From Apostichopus japonicus (Eukaryota > Echinodermata > Holothuroidea > Aspidochirotida > Stichopodidae): a stretch of DNA of 64,000 nt. Shown one piece after another: positions 30,678-44,275 of the stretch. The translations under genes were made by a program, and so were the position numbers. Below the pieces are notes generated by a model, which searched no databases, was not told where the DNA came from, and saw only the letters and a program-made list of their open reading frames with translations. Location of the stretch: the NCBI RefSeq assembly GCF_037975245.1, contig NC_092577.1:1668001-1732000 (forward strand). Direction: 5' to 3'. Each line of letters starts with the position of its first letter. Position 1 is the first letter of the stretch.

Positions 30678-32506
30678 GCTCACAATCGTGGTGACAAGCA
30701 TGCATGGAGATTAGCAGTCAAGTTAAAAAAAACGGAGTAAACATTTTTTCTAACTAGCTAAATGTATACCTGGACATCCTAGACATGAGTGTATATAAGA
30801 AACATTTTCTTTCTCATTGATGGTGGGGGGGGGGGGTGGATGGTGAATGCCTACAAGCCTAACAGTACAGGTTTATCATATTCTATGTTATTTTTTATAC
30901 TTTTTTGTGAGACAAATTAGAGTCTCACCCGACAAAGCGACATTTTCCCGCCTACGTGTCGTTGAACAATGTATGTTTTTCTGGGGGTAGATGAGTACTG
31001 TGTTAAAATAATAAATACTGTAACTAAATATAGGAGTTAAAAAATATACTGTCCTAGTTTTCCCCGTCAAAGTGATGTTACCATTTTTTCTTCTTCTTAT
31101 TTACCAAATTTTTGGGGAAGTGTAAATTTTAAACGTGAGATTATAAAATAAAGAATGTTTAGATGCAACTTGCAACTTGCAAGGTCTCAGAAGTGCCATT
31201 TCCAGCAATCTGAGAGGCATATTTGCCCAAAAAATTCTTGTACGCTACGCGCCAACCGATGGTGGCTCTACGCTTAGATAGTGTCATGGGAAATTTCTGG
31301 CACAAAAGTTTCTGCCCCCCCCAACCCCCAAACCGGAATGGTCCCGTACGCCTATGTCAACAAGGTCTTGCTATTTTTAAGTGATCAGGGAGGTTCTTGC
31401 ACTGATGTGAAATTGTCAACAAGGTTATTGAGATGTGCTTTTCAATTAGTAGAGTGCAATATTTTTCACTTAATAGTTAGTTCCACATTGTCTCCAGAGA
31501 ATTCTAAAAAAATGGAACAATTTTATCCAACCAATATATCCCATCCTCCTTCCACACTCCATAAAGAGATTAAGGGTTACACGATACGTTTACAGGAAAA
31601 GTGGAGTTTTGAGGGCCTTTTTGGGTGTTTGTTGCACTTGGTTTCCAGGATGATGTTCAAATGCTTGAGTCTAGAACACCTTAGGATTTTTTCCCTAGAT
31701 GTAAATTGCGAATTGATGTCAAAAAGAAAACCTTGGAGGGTAAGTGCTTATTAAACAATTCAAAGAGTTGTTTTCCATGTAAAATATTGCCCTTGAAATT
31801 TAGATGATCTGAGATCCGTAAAGTCAAATTTTACAAAAGTTCAACGCTTGTTAAGTTTTATCATATATTGAAGCGGTGTGTAAAACCATTGAATATGTAG
31901 CCTATTTATAGATTCAAGTCGATTCCAAGGAAAGTTTGTTAAATGTGTGGTCATTTCTGTGAACATTTTTCATCTGGAGACATTATATCGTGGAATCCAG
32001 TGACTGCACAGTCCCTGGAAAACAAAAATACGATACTGTATCTGGTCATGTTTTCTTATGTAAGCAAGGCCGATTACGGTAAATGTAGAGTCCGGAAGGA
32101 TACAAAATTATACTATGTACAGGTACAACACTGTGAACTCTGCGTAACAAATATTTAATCAAAAGTACTACTGTATGTACAACACTGGATTCATGCGTAA
32201 CATATATTTAATCAAGAGTACTATGTACAACACTGGATTCGTGCATGACATACAGTATATTTAATCAACGTACTATCTACAGTAACACCTCTTGGCCAAC
32301 TCAACCAGCTTTCTCTACAAGCCAGCCAGGGCTCGCCGACTGCTTACATGCATCAATGAACATAGAGATTAAACTATTGTTACAAAAATAAAGGGCATCA
32401 TTCCTTTATCGTCTTAGCAGTTCGGCTATGCAAATGAGGGATAAAGGTTAAGGGTGAGAGTTAACTTTACAATTGAATACAGTCGTTTGTTATTTCAATA
32501 GTTTAG
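30678..32506. other. 5' flank of ZNF-C, distal part
   Basis: Homologous to 5847-7637. The apparent 157-residue ORF at 31281-31754 is not kept in the paralogous copy. No gene supported. Confidence 0.6.
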
Positions 32507-33955
32507 TTTAGTAGAAAAAAGGATCAGGAGGGACACTTAAGTCCCCATCAAGGACCCTATAGAGAGAGAAAAAAAAATCTGAAGACACAAACACTCAGAC
32601 CCGATTACAATGCTTAAAGTGCTTGTCCAATGCATTCTTAAACCCATTGACACTACTTGTAAGTACAACTTTCTTAGGCAAACCATTTCACTCATTCAAA
32701 ACCCTATTAGAAAAAAAGTTATGCAGAATATTAATCCTACTTTGTGACTTTTGGAGTTTAAGACAATGATCTCTGTTACAACTACTATTAGCATCACAAA
32801 AAAGTCAGTGAAAGATAAATTGTCAAAACCATACACAATCTTGAAAACCTGGATCAAGTCCCCACGTAACCTCCTAAGCTCCAGTGTGGTGAGATTCAAC
32901 AGTTGTAACCGCCTATAATAAGGAACACTCTTTAAGGAACTAATCATCCTAGTAGCCCTCCTCTGGACCTTTTCCGAGCAAAATTCTTATCCTTAGCAAA
33001 ATATGGGTTCCAAGCCTGCACAGCATACTCCAGATGAGGCCTAACCAACTGCTTATAAAGCCTAACTACGATGTCCTCTTTCAGAAAAGTGAAGTTCCTC
33101 TTGATCATACCTAAAACCCTATTACCTCTTTTAGCAGCTTCAAGACAATGCTTAGAAGGTTGCAGAGATGAGTCAATGTAGATACCTAGGTCTCTTTCAA
33201 CAGAGATCTCCTGTAACTCCACACCATTAAGATTGTAAGTAAACTTTTGGTTACTACTACCAATGTGCATTACCTTGCATTTATCAATATTAAAGAGCAT
33301 TTGCCACCCCTGAGACCAGAAAAAAAAACCTTTTCTAAATCTGTTTGAAGTTTCTCAGAATCACTTTGGAAGAGACCTCAGAATACAATTTGGTGTCATC
33401 AGCAAACTTCTTAGCTGTACACAAAATATTTTAGTCGATGTCATGTATATAGGCAACAAACCACAAGGGACCCAATACAGACCCTTGTGGAACCCCACTA
33501 GTAACGTTCTGCCAAGAAGAAGCACAGCCTTTAATAACCACCCTCTGTTCCCTTCTGTACAGTATTACCAAGCAAATTCCCGATCCAAGACAGTAAATTC
33601 CCATTGACACCCATGCTCTTCAGCCTAAGTAAAAGACGCTGGTGAGGAACTTTATCAAAGGCCTTCTGGAAATCCAGAAACACAACATCTACAGACTTCT
33701 GCCTATTTAGTGAGTTTGTTACATCTTCCATAAACTCAAGGATACTAGTGAGACAAGACCTTTTTTGACAAAAGCCATGTTGAGACTCTCTGATCAAAGA
33801 CTGACTGTTGAAGTGACAGACCATAGACTTTTTAACAATAGACTCCATGACCTTACAAACAACACTATTGAGACTAACCGGCCTATAATTACAGGGCTTA
33901 GACTTATCACCCTTCTTGAAAATTGGGGTAAAATATAGTGGGCCTGCAGTCTTTA
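32507..33955 (-). mobile_element. CR1/L2-like LINE fragment, duplicate of 7638-9085
   Basis: Same motifs and truncation point as the first copy: [13 protein letters not shown] (about 33650-33690), [35 protein letters not shown] and QRRATRMI broken by a frameshift near 32950-32990. It duplicates with the unit, it did not insert independently. Confidence 0.85.
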
Positions 33956-35999
33956 TAAATATAAGATGTTACACTTATAAATTAAGTATGTAGTTAAAAC
34001 TGATCTTACATTATAACCCTTGGTTATTTACACTGTTCTACCTTTTGAGTAATGCTTCGTCGCTCATCTATTTAGAGAAGTCTTAATCACTTCATTATTT
34101 AGCGCATAACGGTACTAACTGGTGTTTAATAGGCTAGGCCATTTTTTATACAATATAACTAGACTATTCGCGGAACCGTTACCTGTGTTAAAGGTGTTAT
34201 GTAATGGTGACCCTGGTTCCACCTTTACGGATATCTGAAACATTTTCTTTCCCGTTGATAAGTTCTTGATGATCTTCTACTAGTTTTGCAGTTGATCCGT
34301 TGCGATTTCGTTTGCAAAGCTTGCTAATATTCAACAACAGCCAACGGTCCCTGTTAGGTACACTAACTATTTAAGTGGGCTGAATTTAAGTAGGCCTATT
34401 GTATGTCATCACCCAATATATCGTGAAGAATTGCGAACAACGAAACGTCTGATTGCTGTAATCTGACCTAGTTTCGAATGAGGTGTAACAGAAGTGTTAG
34501 ACACCACCATCGATCCCAGAAAATACACACAAAGCGTGCTATCGTCGGTAATTAGACACTAGTGTACAATCAATACATGCAGCTACGGTCAACACCCACA
34601 ACACAGTGTACATAGCAGCCATAGACATCTCAGGTCCAGATAAAAGAGAACAGGGTATCACGTTTCGCAGTTTGTAGCAGCATTAAAAAAACGTGACTTG
34701 CAAGCAATGAAAAGTTAACTTTTTCAGAGGGCCGCACGCGGTTTGGGGCGAGTCTTCAATGCCTTTAATGTACCAGCAACCATAGAGGTAAAACCTTCAT
34801 GCAACAACTAACTGTACTCCAAGTTTGGATTTAATCTGAATGACAAGATGGTCTCAAAAGATGAAGGCCTACATGAACCAGTTATAATTCACAAGTTTGG
34901 GTACCATCCGACTTAAGGTTGTGGAGTTATTGCACTATAAAGAAAATATGAGCCCGAACATATTGGGCCCCACAAATTCTTGCCCAAAGCGTATATCCCA
35001 GAATACATTTGAGGTGAATAACATTTCGGCCCACCCAGCCCAAAAATGGGCCCGGAAGTTTTTTGAGTCCAGATGGTCCAAACGAAGATTCTGTTACAAT
35101 ATCACTTACGATTGGAATGTGAAAATTATCACGTTTGACCTCATAACCTCATTAAAATTTATAAGGTCAGTGTCCAAGAATGAAAGGCACACCTTCCCAC
35201 TATGAAACATCAACATAGCAAGTATGAGATATATCCATCACTCCGTTGTTGAGTTATTGCAGACCCACACAAGTGTCACAGACACACACAAACACCAATC
35301 TGATTGCATCAGTTCCACTGTATGGGGATTGGGGAGGTGAGATAGGGAGAGAGAAGCAAGCAAAGTGTTAAGGGGAAGCCATTTGGGAGGTGGGGAAAAT
35401 GCACATCACTGGCAAATTTAGGGGACGACTCCCACCCCAGCCCACGTAGGGATTCCAAATTTCCCTGGACTGAGTTGCATGACTGAGGTGCATGAACCTC
35501 AATTAATGGATGAGTTGTTGTCAGATAAGAATGTTACAAGTGAGGGGTATTTTCTAGCTAACTTCACAAGGCTCACATTGGGCAGTTGAAAATAGTTACA
35601 GTAATGCAAGACTTAGAGGCCAAATGGAGTTTTTTTGTTATGCAAGTTGAAACTATAAATTAGCTCCATAGTATCGTTCCAAATGCAAGGTTGTGCAAAA
35701 TTGAAGAATGTTGGTAGGCCCAGAGTTGATAACCAGCCAACTAGTGGTGTTTGCATGCTATCAAGCATAAGCAGCAGTTGAAGGTGGGTGGTTCAGTCAG
35801 GATCAGTAACCTGAAACATTGATTTATACCTAGGCATAGATCCAGGTAATGTGAGGTGTACTCCTCCTTTTCACTGCATTCCTTTTACACACTCACTCAA
35901 AAATACAAGGTAGGCATTGACAGGTATGTGAGTATACAGTAGATCAAATTTATAATATCAATATACCCCAGAATGCATCATTGGAAGACTTAACAGTCT
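33956..35999. other. Non-coding 3' flank of ZNF-D
   Basis: Unit flank with boundary repeat at about 33974 and REP-X at 34450-34710; shorter than other copies because a segment present near 2780-2990 is missing around 35695. No gene supported. Confidence 0.7.
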
Positions 36000-36403
36000 T
36001 AACAGTTAGAGTATATGGACATTTCTCTAGATACAACAAACGATTTCTTACAGCAGTAACACTGATAAGGCTTCTCTTCTATGTGGGTTCCTTCGTGTGT
36101 CATCAAATTTTGAGACAGAGCAAATATTTTCTTATATAGTAGATAAACTGATCAAGCTTCTCCCCTGTGTGTTCTTTTAAGATGTACTCAATTTTCCAGA
36201 TCGAGCAAACATTTTCTCACAATATTTACACACATAAGTAATACGGCTTCTCTTCTGTAGGTGTTCTTTCATGTATCTTCAAATTTTGAGACAGAGCAAA
36301 CAATTTCTTACAGTAGCTACACTGATAAGGCTACTCTCCTGTGTGTGTTCTTTCATGGCGCTTCAAACTAGAGGCTTGGGTAAAGGTTTATGCCACAGTA
36401 GTT
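36000..36403 (-). pseudogene. Decayed zinc-finger modules downstream of ZNF-D
   Basis: About four to five damaged modules continue the array. The linker reading GAG-TAG at about 36333 is shared with ZNF-B and ZNF-E. The embedded array-start relic of ZNF-B is absent here. Confidence 0.7.
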
Positions 36404-38412
36404 TCACTGATAAGGCTTCTCAACTGTGTGTCTTATTTCATGGCTCTTTAAACTAGCAGCTTGGACAAACTTTTTGTCACAGTAGCTACACTGATAAGGC
36501 TTCTCCCCTGTATGTGTTCTTTCATGCCTCTTCAAATTAGCTGCACAGGCAAACTTTTTGTCACAGTAGTTACACCGATATGGCTTCTCCCCTGTATGTG
36601 TTCTTTCATGTATCTTCAAATTTTGAGACAGAGCAAACATTTTCTTACAGTAGTTACACTGATAAGGCTTCTCTCCTGTGTGTGTTCTTTCATGGCTCTT
36701 CAAACTAGAAGCTTGGGCAAACTTTTTGTCACAGTAGTTACACTGATAAAACTTCTCTCCTGTATGTGTTCTTTCATGGACCTTCAAATTAGCCGCACAG
36801 GCAAACTTTCTGTCACAGTATTTACACTGATATGGCTTCTCTCCTGTATGTGTTCTTTCGTGGATCTTCAAACTACCAGCTTTGGTAAATGGTTTGTCAC
36901 AGTACTCACACTGATAAGGTTTCTCCCCTGTATGTATTACTTCATGTATACTAACATTTTCAGATAAATCAAACTTTTTGTTATAGTATTTACACTGATA
37001 AGACTTCTCTCCTGTGTGTCTTCTTTCATGTCTCCTCATTGTTCTAGATTCAGCAAACATTTTTTTACAATAGTTACACTGATAAGGCTTCTCTCCTGTA
37101 TGTGTTCTTTCATGGCTCTTCAAATTAGCTGCACAGGCAAATTTTTTGTCACAGTAGTTACACTGATATGGCTTCTCCCCTGTATGTGTTCTTTCATGTA
37201 TCTTCAATGTTCCAGATTCAGCAAACATTTTCTTACAGTAGTTACACTGATAAGGCTTCTCTCCTGTGTGTGTTCTTTCATGGCTCTTCAAACTAGAAGC
37301 TTGGGCAAACTTTTTGTCACAGTAGTTACACTGATAAAACTTCTCTCCTGTATGTGTTCTTTCATGGACCTTCAAATTAGCCGAACAGGCAAACTTTTTG
37401 TCACAGTATTTACAATGATATGGCTTCTCTCCTGTATGTGTTCTTTTGTGGATCTTCAAACTACCAGCTTTGGTATATGATTTGTCACAGTACTCACACT
37501 GATAAGGTTTCTCCCCTGTATGTATTACTTCATGTATACGCACATTTTCTGATAAATCAAACTTTTTGTCACAGTAGTTACACTGATAAGACTTCTCTCC
37601 TGTGTGTCTTCTTTCATGTCTCCTCATTGTTCTAGATTCAGCAAACATTTTCTTACAATAGTTACACTGATATGGCTTCTCTCCTGTGTGTCTTCTTTCA
37701 TGTCTCCTCATTGTTCCAGATTCAGCAAACATTTTCTTACAATAGTTACACTGATATGGCTTCTCTCCTGTATGTGTTCTTTCATGGCTCTTCAAACTAG
37801 AGGATTGGGCAAAATGTTTGTCACAGTACTTACACTGATAAGGCTTCTCTCCTGTGTGTGTTCTTTCATGTATCCTCAGTTTTCCAGATTCAGCAAACAT
37901 TTTTTCACAGTATTTACACTGATGAGGCTTCTCTCCTGTGTGCCGTCTTTCATGGCTCTTCAAACTATAAACTTGGGCAAAATTTTTGTCACAGTAGTTA
38001 CATTGATAAGGCTTCTCCCCTGTATGTGTTCTTTCATGTCTCCTCAAACTAGCAGCTTGAGCAAACTTTTTGTCACAGTACTTGCACTGATAAGGCTTCT
38101 CTCCTGCATGTGTGTTTTCATGTTTTTCCACACTTCCAGAGTGAGAAAACAGCTTGTTGCCATCACTTCTTTCATCAGGATTCTCACCTCTGTGAAGTGT
38201 AAAAAAATCTGTAAGGTTTGGTTTTCCAATTATTTGATTAGTTTTGCCAGAGGATGTTTCCCCATCATTGGCCTCATCCTCCAGGCTGAATAAAACATGA
38301 CATGAGTAGCTATCAACTGGTTCCCCAGACTCCTTTCCTTCCTTCTTAACATCCTGTTGATGTCCTTGGTGATGTGAGTGAGCAATGTGTCCAGAGGACA
38401 GTCCCTGCGATA
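36404..38412 (-). CDS. ZNF-D: C2H2 zinc-finger protein, last exon (20 fingers)
   Basis: The longest array in the window. Acceptor CTTCAATTTTCAG ends at 38413, phase 1; there is no ATG in frame upstream of it and none before finger 3, so a 5' exon must supply the start. Leader with VKKE and SGEP, half-finger [15 protein letters not shown], then 20 fingers. Fingers 6-12 and 13-19 are a tandem duplication of a seven-finger block (588 bases). Finger 14 has lost its second cysteine (QCKYYNKKF) and should not bind zinc. The frame ends when the first cysteine codon of the next module became TGA, a change shared with ZNF-E, after linker HTVEKPY. Subtype B. Confidence 0.88.
36440..37620. repeat. 588-bp (seven-finger) tandem duplication inside ZNF-D
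   Basis: The pattern at 36841 recurs at 37429 and that at 36963 at 37551, both exactly 588 bases apart (7 x 84). Finger identities repeat in order: ESRTMRR, DLSENV, TKAGSLK, AC(S/A)[13 protein letters not shown], a variable KKMFA finger, ACAANLK. Copies differ by scattered substitutions. Confidence 0.85.
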
Positions 38413-40973
38413 CTGAAAATTGAAGCAAAACACAAGGTGAAATAATGAAAACATAAACCAACTTTTTTATTTATTCTACTTTTATTAAATGAGAATTATT
38501 ACATTTAGGACTGCAGATCAGATTTGATATCTACCTTGCTAAATATATTTGAAAGTGATCAGGAAGGTTCTTGCACTGATCAATATGAAATTGTTCACAA
38601 AGTTATTTTTGTACTTTGACCCATGGTCACCTCAGATGACCTTTGAACTTTACAGTAACCACAATTATAATTGTTTTGGTGTTTAAATTATTTTCTGGTG
38701 GTTGAAGGTGATGTAAATTGCAAAATTGTTGAAAATGTTATCATATCATATTGGATCAACAAGGACTGATTTTTGTAAATTTTGTGATTATTTGTATATG
38801 CATTTGTCAACAGCAGAATGGATTAAATGCATTGAAGACTTGCCCCAAACAGTGTACTGCCCTCTGAAAAAAAAAGTTAACTTTCTGTTGCTTGCAAGGG
38901 AAGTTTTCTTCTTGTCACTACAAAATGCAGACAGTTACTTATAGAAACGAGATATCTTGTTATCTGTTTTCTAGACCTTAGATGTCCATCGCTGCTATGT
39001 ACACTGTGTTGTGTTGGTATTGACCGTAGCTCTGCATATATTGACTGTACACTATATACTGTAGTGTCTCATTACCGAAGATAGCAAGCTGTGTGTGTAT
39101 TTTCTGGAATCGATGGTGGTGCCTAACACTTCTGTTACACCTCATTCGAAACTAGGTCAGATTACCTGCAATAGACGTTCCTTTTTATGCTAGTCTTCAC
39201 ACCATTTATTGAGCAGGGTGAACACAAAATAGATAGATGTAAGAGGATAAGTAGACAAGGGAGGAAGAGAAGAAAGAAACCAACAGGGGAAAGAGGGTAG
39301 GAAGGAGATAACTTTCTGTTAATGACAACTCCGCAAGACAACTAAGCAAAATCTTGCTCTCTTTTGGAGATATCCAATATTTAAAAGGTACATGTACAGT
39401 ATGTCATTGTATCCACCACACAAATCACTTTTTACATTACCCAGGAACAGTTTGCCTGAGAAAGTTGTACTTGCAAGTAGTGTGAATGGGTTTAAGAATG
39501 CTTTGGACATTGTAATCGGGTCTGAGTGTTTGTGTCTTCAGCTTTTTTTCTCCCCTACACTAGGGTCCTTGATGGGGACTTCAGTGTCCCTCCTGATCGT
39601 TTCTTTCTACTAAACTAAATTATCCCACTTTTCCTAGTCTGAATTATATCTACTCCTTTTTTTCAGATCCCAACTTCTGGATAAACATTTACAGGGAATG
39701 CTGCGTACAGCTGTTAGGCCTATTTTGTATAGTTACTCAAATACAACATAACTAGACTATTCGCGGAACCGCTACCTGTGTTAACAGTGTTATCGTGAGA
39801 CGGTGACCCTGGTTCCACCTTTACGGAGATCTGAAACATTTTGTTTCCCGTGGATAAGTGCTCGGTTGATGATCTTCTGCTTGTTTTGTGGTTGATCCGT
39901 TTTGTCTTGTAATTTGTTTTATTTTTACACTACGTAATATTAAACCAGAAAAGGAAAACGTTTAGTTGTTCCGATACCCAAACGTATTCGTACTTTATTG
40001 TACAAATAATGAATGGTTATGAGTGCAATAGTGCAAATATTTCATGAATTGAAAGATGGAATGTTCCATTCAATGAGGTGCAGCCGAGTTGAATGGAACA
40101 AATCACATCTTTCAATGAAGGAAATATTTGCACTATTGCACTCATAACCATTCATTATTTGTTTTATACAACACCTTCAAATTTGGATATAATTGGATGT
40201 AAAATGCACTCATGCAACAGATTGTTTTGAACAGACAGGTCTCTCTGCTCTCTTACCATTGAAAAAAGTCCTATCAAAGAAGTATAACGCCTGGTTCTAT
40301 CATCATAGCGTGCAATAGAGCGGATTTTGCATGCAATCGACGAGCACTTGACCAATCAAATGGCCGGAATATAATTAGGTGTTGTATAAAGTACGCTAAG
40401 CCATACAATCTACAGTATTGACTAATGTGGCAACATACTGTATATAGGTATTGTCTATTAAACATTCAATTTATATGCCGCACCTTGTACCTTATATTAT
40501 TGTAGAGTAGCGCCCTCGGTTGGTGCAGGCTAGTTAAGAATAAACATGGCCACCAACCAAACGATTTGTGTACTCTTAGTTTAGTAGAAAAAAAGGATCA
40601 GAAAGGACACTGAAGTCCCTATCAAAGACCCTATAATAGGAGACGGGCAAAAACAGACAACACAAAAATCTGACCCGATTACTGTAAGAAAATTGCTTGT
40701 GACCCGAAATTTTTCGTAGGCTACTCAAATTTTTTGGGACCAAAATCGTATTGGGCCAAATCAATTTTGAGTCAAATGTGTTTCAATTTAGACCAAAATA
40801 TGTTACGGGCCTACCATTGGGGGGGGAGTCTGCACAAATGGGGGGGAATAGCTATGCCCCCCTCAACCTGGGGCTGCAGTCGGGGGAATTTAAAAACGTC
40901 CAAACTGCACGCGACGCGTGCTGTGTGACCAATCATTGCCCCTTGTTAAAATACATTTGAAACTGTTGGGCAC
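38413..40973. other. Upstream flank of ZNF-D
   Basis: No gene supported. Corresponds to 13531-13858 plus 22981-25216 with the LTR retrotransposon absent; the junction sequence at about 38730-38745 is the unoccupied insertion site. Contains reversed REP-X (38850-39170) and LINE 3'-end fragments at 39455-39615 and 40574-40680. Confidence 0.7.
40004..40390. mobile_element. 387-bp foldback insertion, second copy
   Basis: Duplicate of 24245-24631, flanked by GTAC at 40000-40003 and 40391-40394. It came with the unit duplication. Confidence 0.7.
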
Positions 40974-41480
40974 ATGGAGAGCCGTTTTAACTTTTAATAA
41001 GGAATTTCAGATATCTCAAATAATTTCAGATATCTCAAATTAAATTACAGATATCTCCAATCTATTTAACATATCTACAAATAATTGCAGATATCTTAAA
41101 ATCAATTTTAAATATCTCGAAATACCAGAGAATTTCAGATATCTGAAATTGAATTTGAGATATCTGAAATTGAATTTGAGATATCTGCAATACTATTTCA
41201 GATATCGGCAATACTATTTCAGATATCTGAATAGAATATCAGATATCTCAAATTCAATTTCAGGTATCTGAAATAGAATTGCAGATATCTCGAATTAAAT
41301 TGCAGATATCTCGAATTCAATTTTAGATATCTGAATAGAATTTCAGATATCTCGAATTAAATTACAGATATCTCAAATTTCAGATATCTGAAAAGTCCTG
41401 ATTAAATGTTAAAATGGCTTCCATACGTACGCCATTTTAACATTTAATCAGGAATTTCTGCAGATGCATTTCAGATATCT
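40974..41480. repeat. GATATC foldback element plus truncated partner, second copy
   Basis: Near-identical to 25217-25722, including the hairpin at the element junction (centre about 41428) and the truncation against LINE sequence at about 41480. Confidence 0.75.
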
Positions 41481-41660
41481 TGAGACTCTCTGATCAACGA
41501 CTGACTGTTGAAGTGACAGACCACAGACTTTTTAACAATAGACTACATGACCTTACAAACAACACTAGTGAGACTAACCGGCCTATAATTACAGGGCTTA
41601 GACTTACCACCCTTCTTGAAAATTGGGGTAAAATATTGTGGGCCAGCAGTCTTTATTTAA
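41481..41660 (-). mobile_element. LINE RT remnant at duplication junction, second copy
   Basis: Near-identical to 25723-25900. Confidence 0.7.
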
Positions 41661-43899
41661 GATGTTACACTTATAAATTAAGCATGCAGTTAAAACTGAT
41701 CTTACATAATAACCCTTGGTTATTTATCCTGTTCTACCTTTTGAGTAATGCTTCGTCGCTCGTCTATTTAGAGAAGTCTTAATCACTTCATTATTTAGCG
41801 CATAACGGTACTAACTGGTGTTTAATAGGCTAGGCCATTTTTTATACAATACTGTATAACTAGACTATTCGCGGAACCGTTACCTGTGTTAAGGGTGTTA
41901 TCATGTAATGGTGACCCTGGTTCCACCTTTACGGATATCTGAAACATTTTCTTTCCCGTGGATAAGTGCTTGGTGATCTTCTACTAGTGCTGCAGTTGAT
42001 CCGTTGCGGTTACGTTTGCAAAGCTTGGTAATATTCAACAACAGCCAACGGTCCTTGTTAGGTATACTAACTATTTAAGTGGGCTGAACTTAAGTGTTGT
42101 ATATCACCACCCAATATCATATCATAATCTGACCTAGTTTCAACGAGTTGCCTAGTTTCGAATGAGGTGTAACAGAAGTGTTAGACACCACCATCGATCC
42201 CAGAAAATACACACAAAGCGTGCTACCGTCGGTTATTAGACACTAGTGTACAATCAATACATGCAACTACGGTCAACACCCACAACACAGTGTACCATAG
42301 CAGCCATAGATATCTCAGGTCCAGATAAAAGAGAACAGGGTATCACGTTTCGCAGTTTGTAGCAACATTTAAAACATGTCACTTGCAAGCAATGAAAGTT
42401 AACTTTTTCGGAGGGCCGCACGCGGTTTGGGGCGAGTCTTCAATGCCTTTAATGTACTAGCAACCATAGAGGTAAAACCTTCATGCAACAACTAACTGTA
42501 CTCCAAGTTTGGATTTAATCTGAATGAACGAGATGGTCTCAAAAGATGAAGGCCTACATGAACCAGTTATAATTCACAAGTTTGGGTACCATCCGACTTA
42601 AGGTTGTGGAGTTTAATATTGCTCTATAAAGAAAATATGAGCCCAAACATATTGGGCCCCACAAATTCTTTCCCAAAGCGTATGTCCCAGAATACATTCA
42701 AGGTGAAAATAACATTGCGGCCCACCAAGCCCAAAAATGGGCCCAGAAGTTTTTGAGTCCAGATGGTCCAAACGAAGATTCTGTTACAATATCACTTACG
42801 ATTGGAACGTGAAAATTATCACGTTTGACCTCATAACCTCATTAAAATTTATAGGGTCAGTGTCCAAGAATGAAAGGCACACCTTCCCACTATGAAACAT
42901 CAACATAGCAAGTATGAGATATATCCATCACTCCGTTATTGAGTTATTGCAGACCCACACAAGTGTCACAGACACACACAAACACCAACCTGACTGCATA
43001 GGTGCCACTGTATGGGGATTGGGGAGGTGAGATAGGGAGAGGGAAGCAAGCAAAGTGTTAAGGGGAAGCTATTTGGGAGGTGGGGAAAATGCACATCACT
43101 GGCAAATTTAGGGGACTAATCCCACCCCAGCCCACATACAGTAGGAGTTCCAAATTTCCCTGGACTGAGTTGCATGACTGAGGTGCATGAACCTCAATTA
43201 ATGGATGGGTTGTTGTCAGATAAGAATGTTACAAGTGAGGGGTAGTTTCTAGCTAACTTCACAATGCTCACATTGGGCAGTTGAAAAAAGTTACTTATGC
43301 AAGACTTAGAGGCCAAATGGAGTCTTTTTTGTTATGCAAGTTGAAACTATAAATTAGCTCCATAGTATCGTTCCAACTGTAAGGTTGTGCTAACAAATAC
43401 TTTTGAATTCTGGAATTGTCCACCACTGAACGTTTTAGCTCCAACATAGGTGGGGCTTGAGGCATACAATTCTACCACCCCCTCACTCCCCCCACCCCGA
43501 GGCTTTGCCAACCCCTTTCAGCATATCCCAAGTATTACAGATTGTGTAAATCCTTGGTACATCTTTGTGCTATTACCTTAGTTTACTTTACAACATGAAC
43601 TTGAAGAACAGTAAGTAGGCCCAGAGTTGATAACCAGCCAACTAGTGGTGTTTGCATGCTATCAAGCAGAAGCAGCAGTTGGAGGTGGGTGGTTCAGTCA
43701 GGATCAGTAACCTGAAACATTGATTTATACCTAGGCATAAATCCAGGTAATGTGAGGTGTACTCCTTCTTTTCACTGCATTCTTTTACACACTCACTCAA
43801 AAATACAAGGTAGGCATTGACAGGTATGTGTGTAGCCAGTAGATCAAATTTATAGTATCAATATACCCCAGAATGCATCATTGGAACACGTAACAGTTA
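41661..43899. other. Non-coding 3' flank of ZNF-E
   Basis: Near-identical to the ZNF-C flank (25901-28125), including REP-X at 42140-42400 and the variant AGAACAGTAAGTAGGCCC near 43605. The two part ways at about 43890, at the edge of the finger array. No gene. Confidence 0.75.

Positions 43900-44275
<376 letters not shown>

Larger units (their letters stand above)
25723..41480. repeat. Higher-order duplication unit, about 15.76 kb
   Basis: Both ends are the same junction, GATATC element joined to a LINE fragment at TTGAGACTCTCTG. The sequence before the first junction (22981-25722) is near-identical to that before the second (about 38739-41480). Sequence after the first (25723-28120) is near-identical to that after the second (41481-43890). 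The offset is a constant 15,757-15,759 across these tracts. The unit holds ZNF-C, a full LINE fragment and ZNF-D. Confidence 0.75.
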
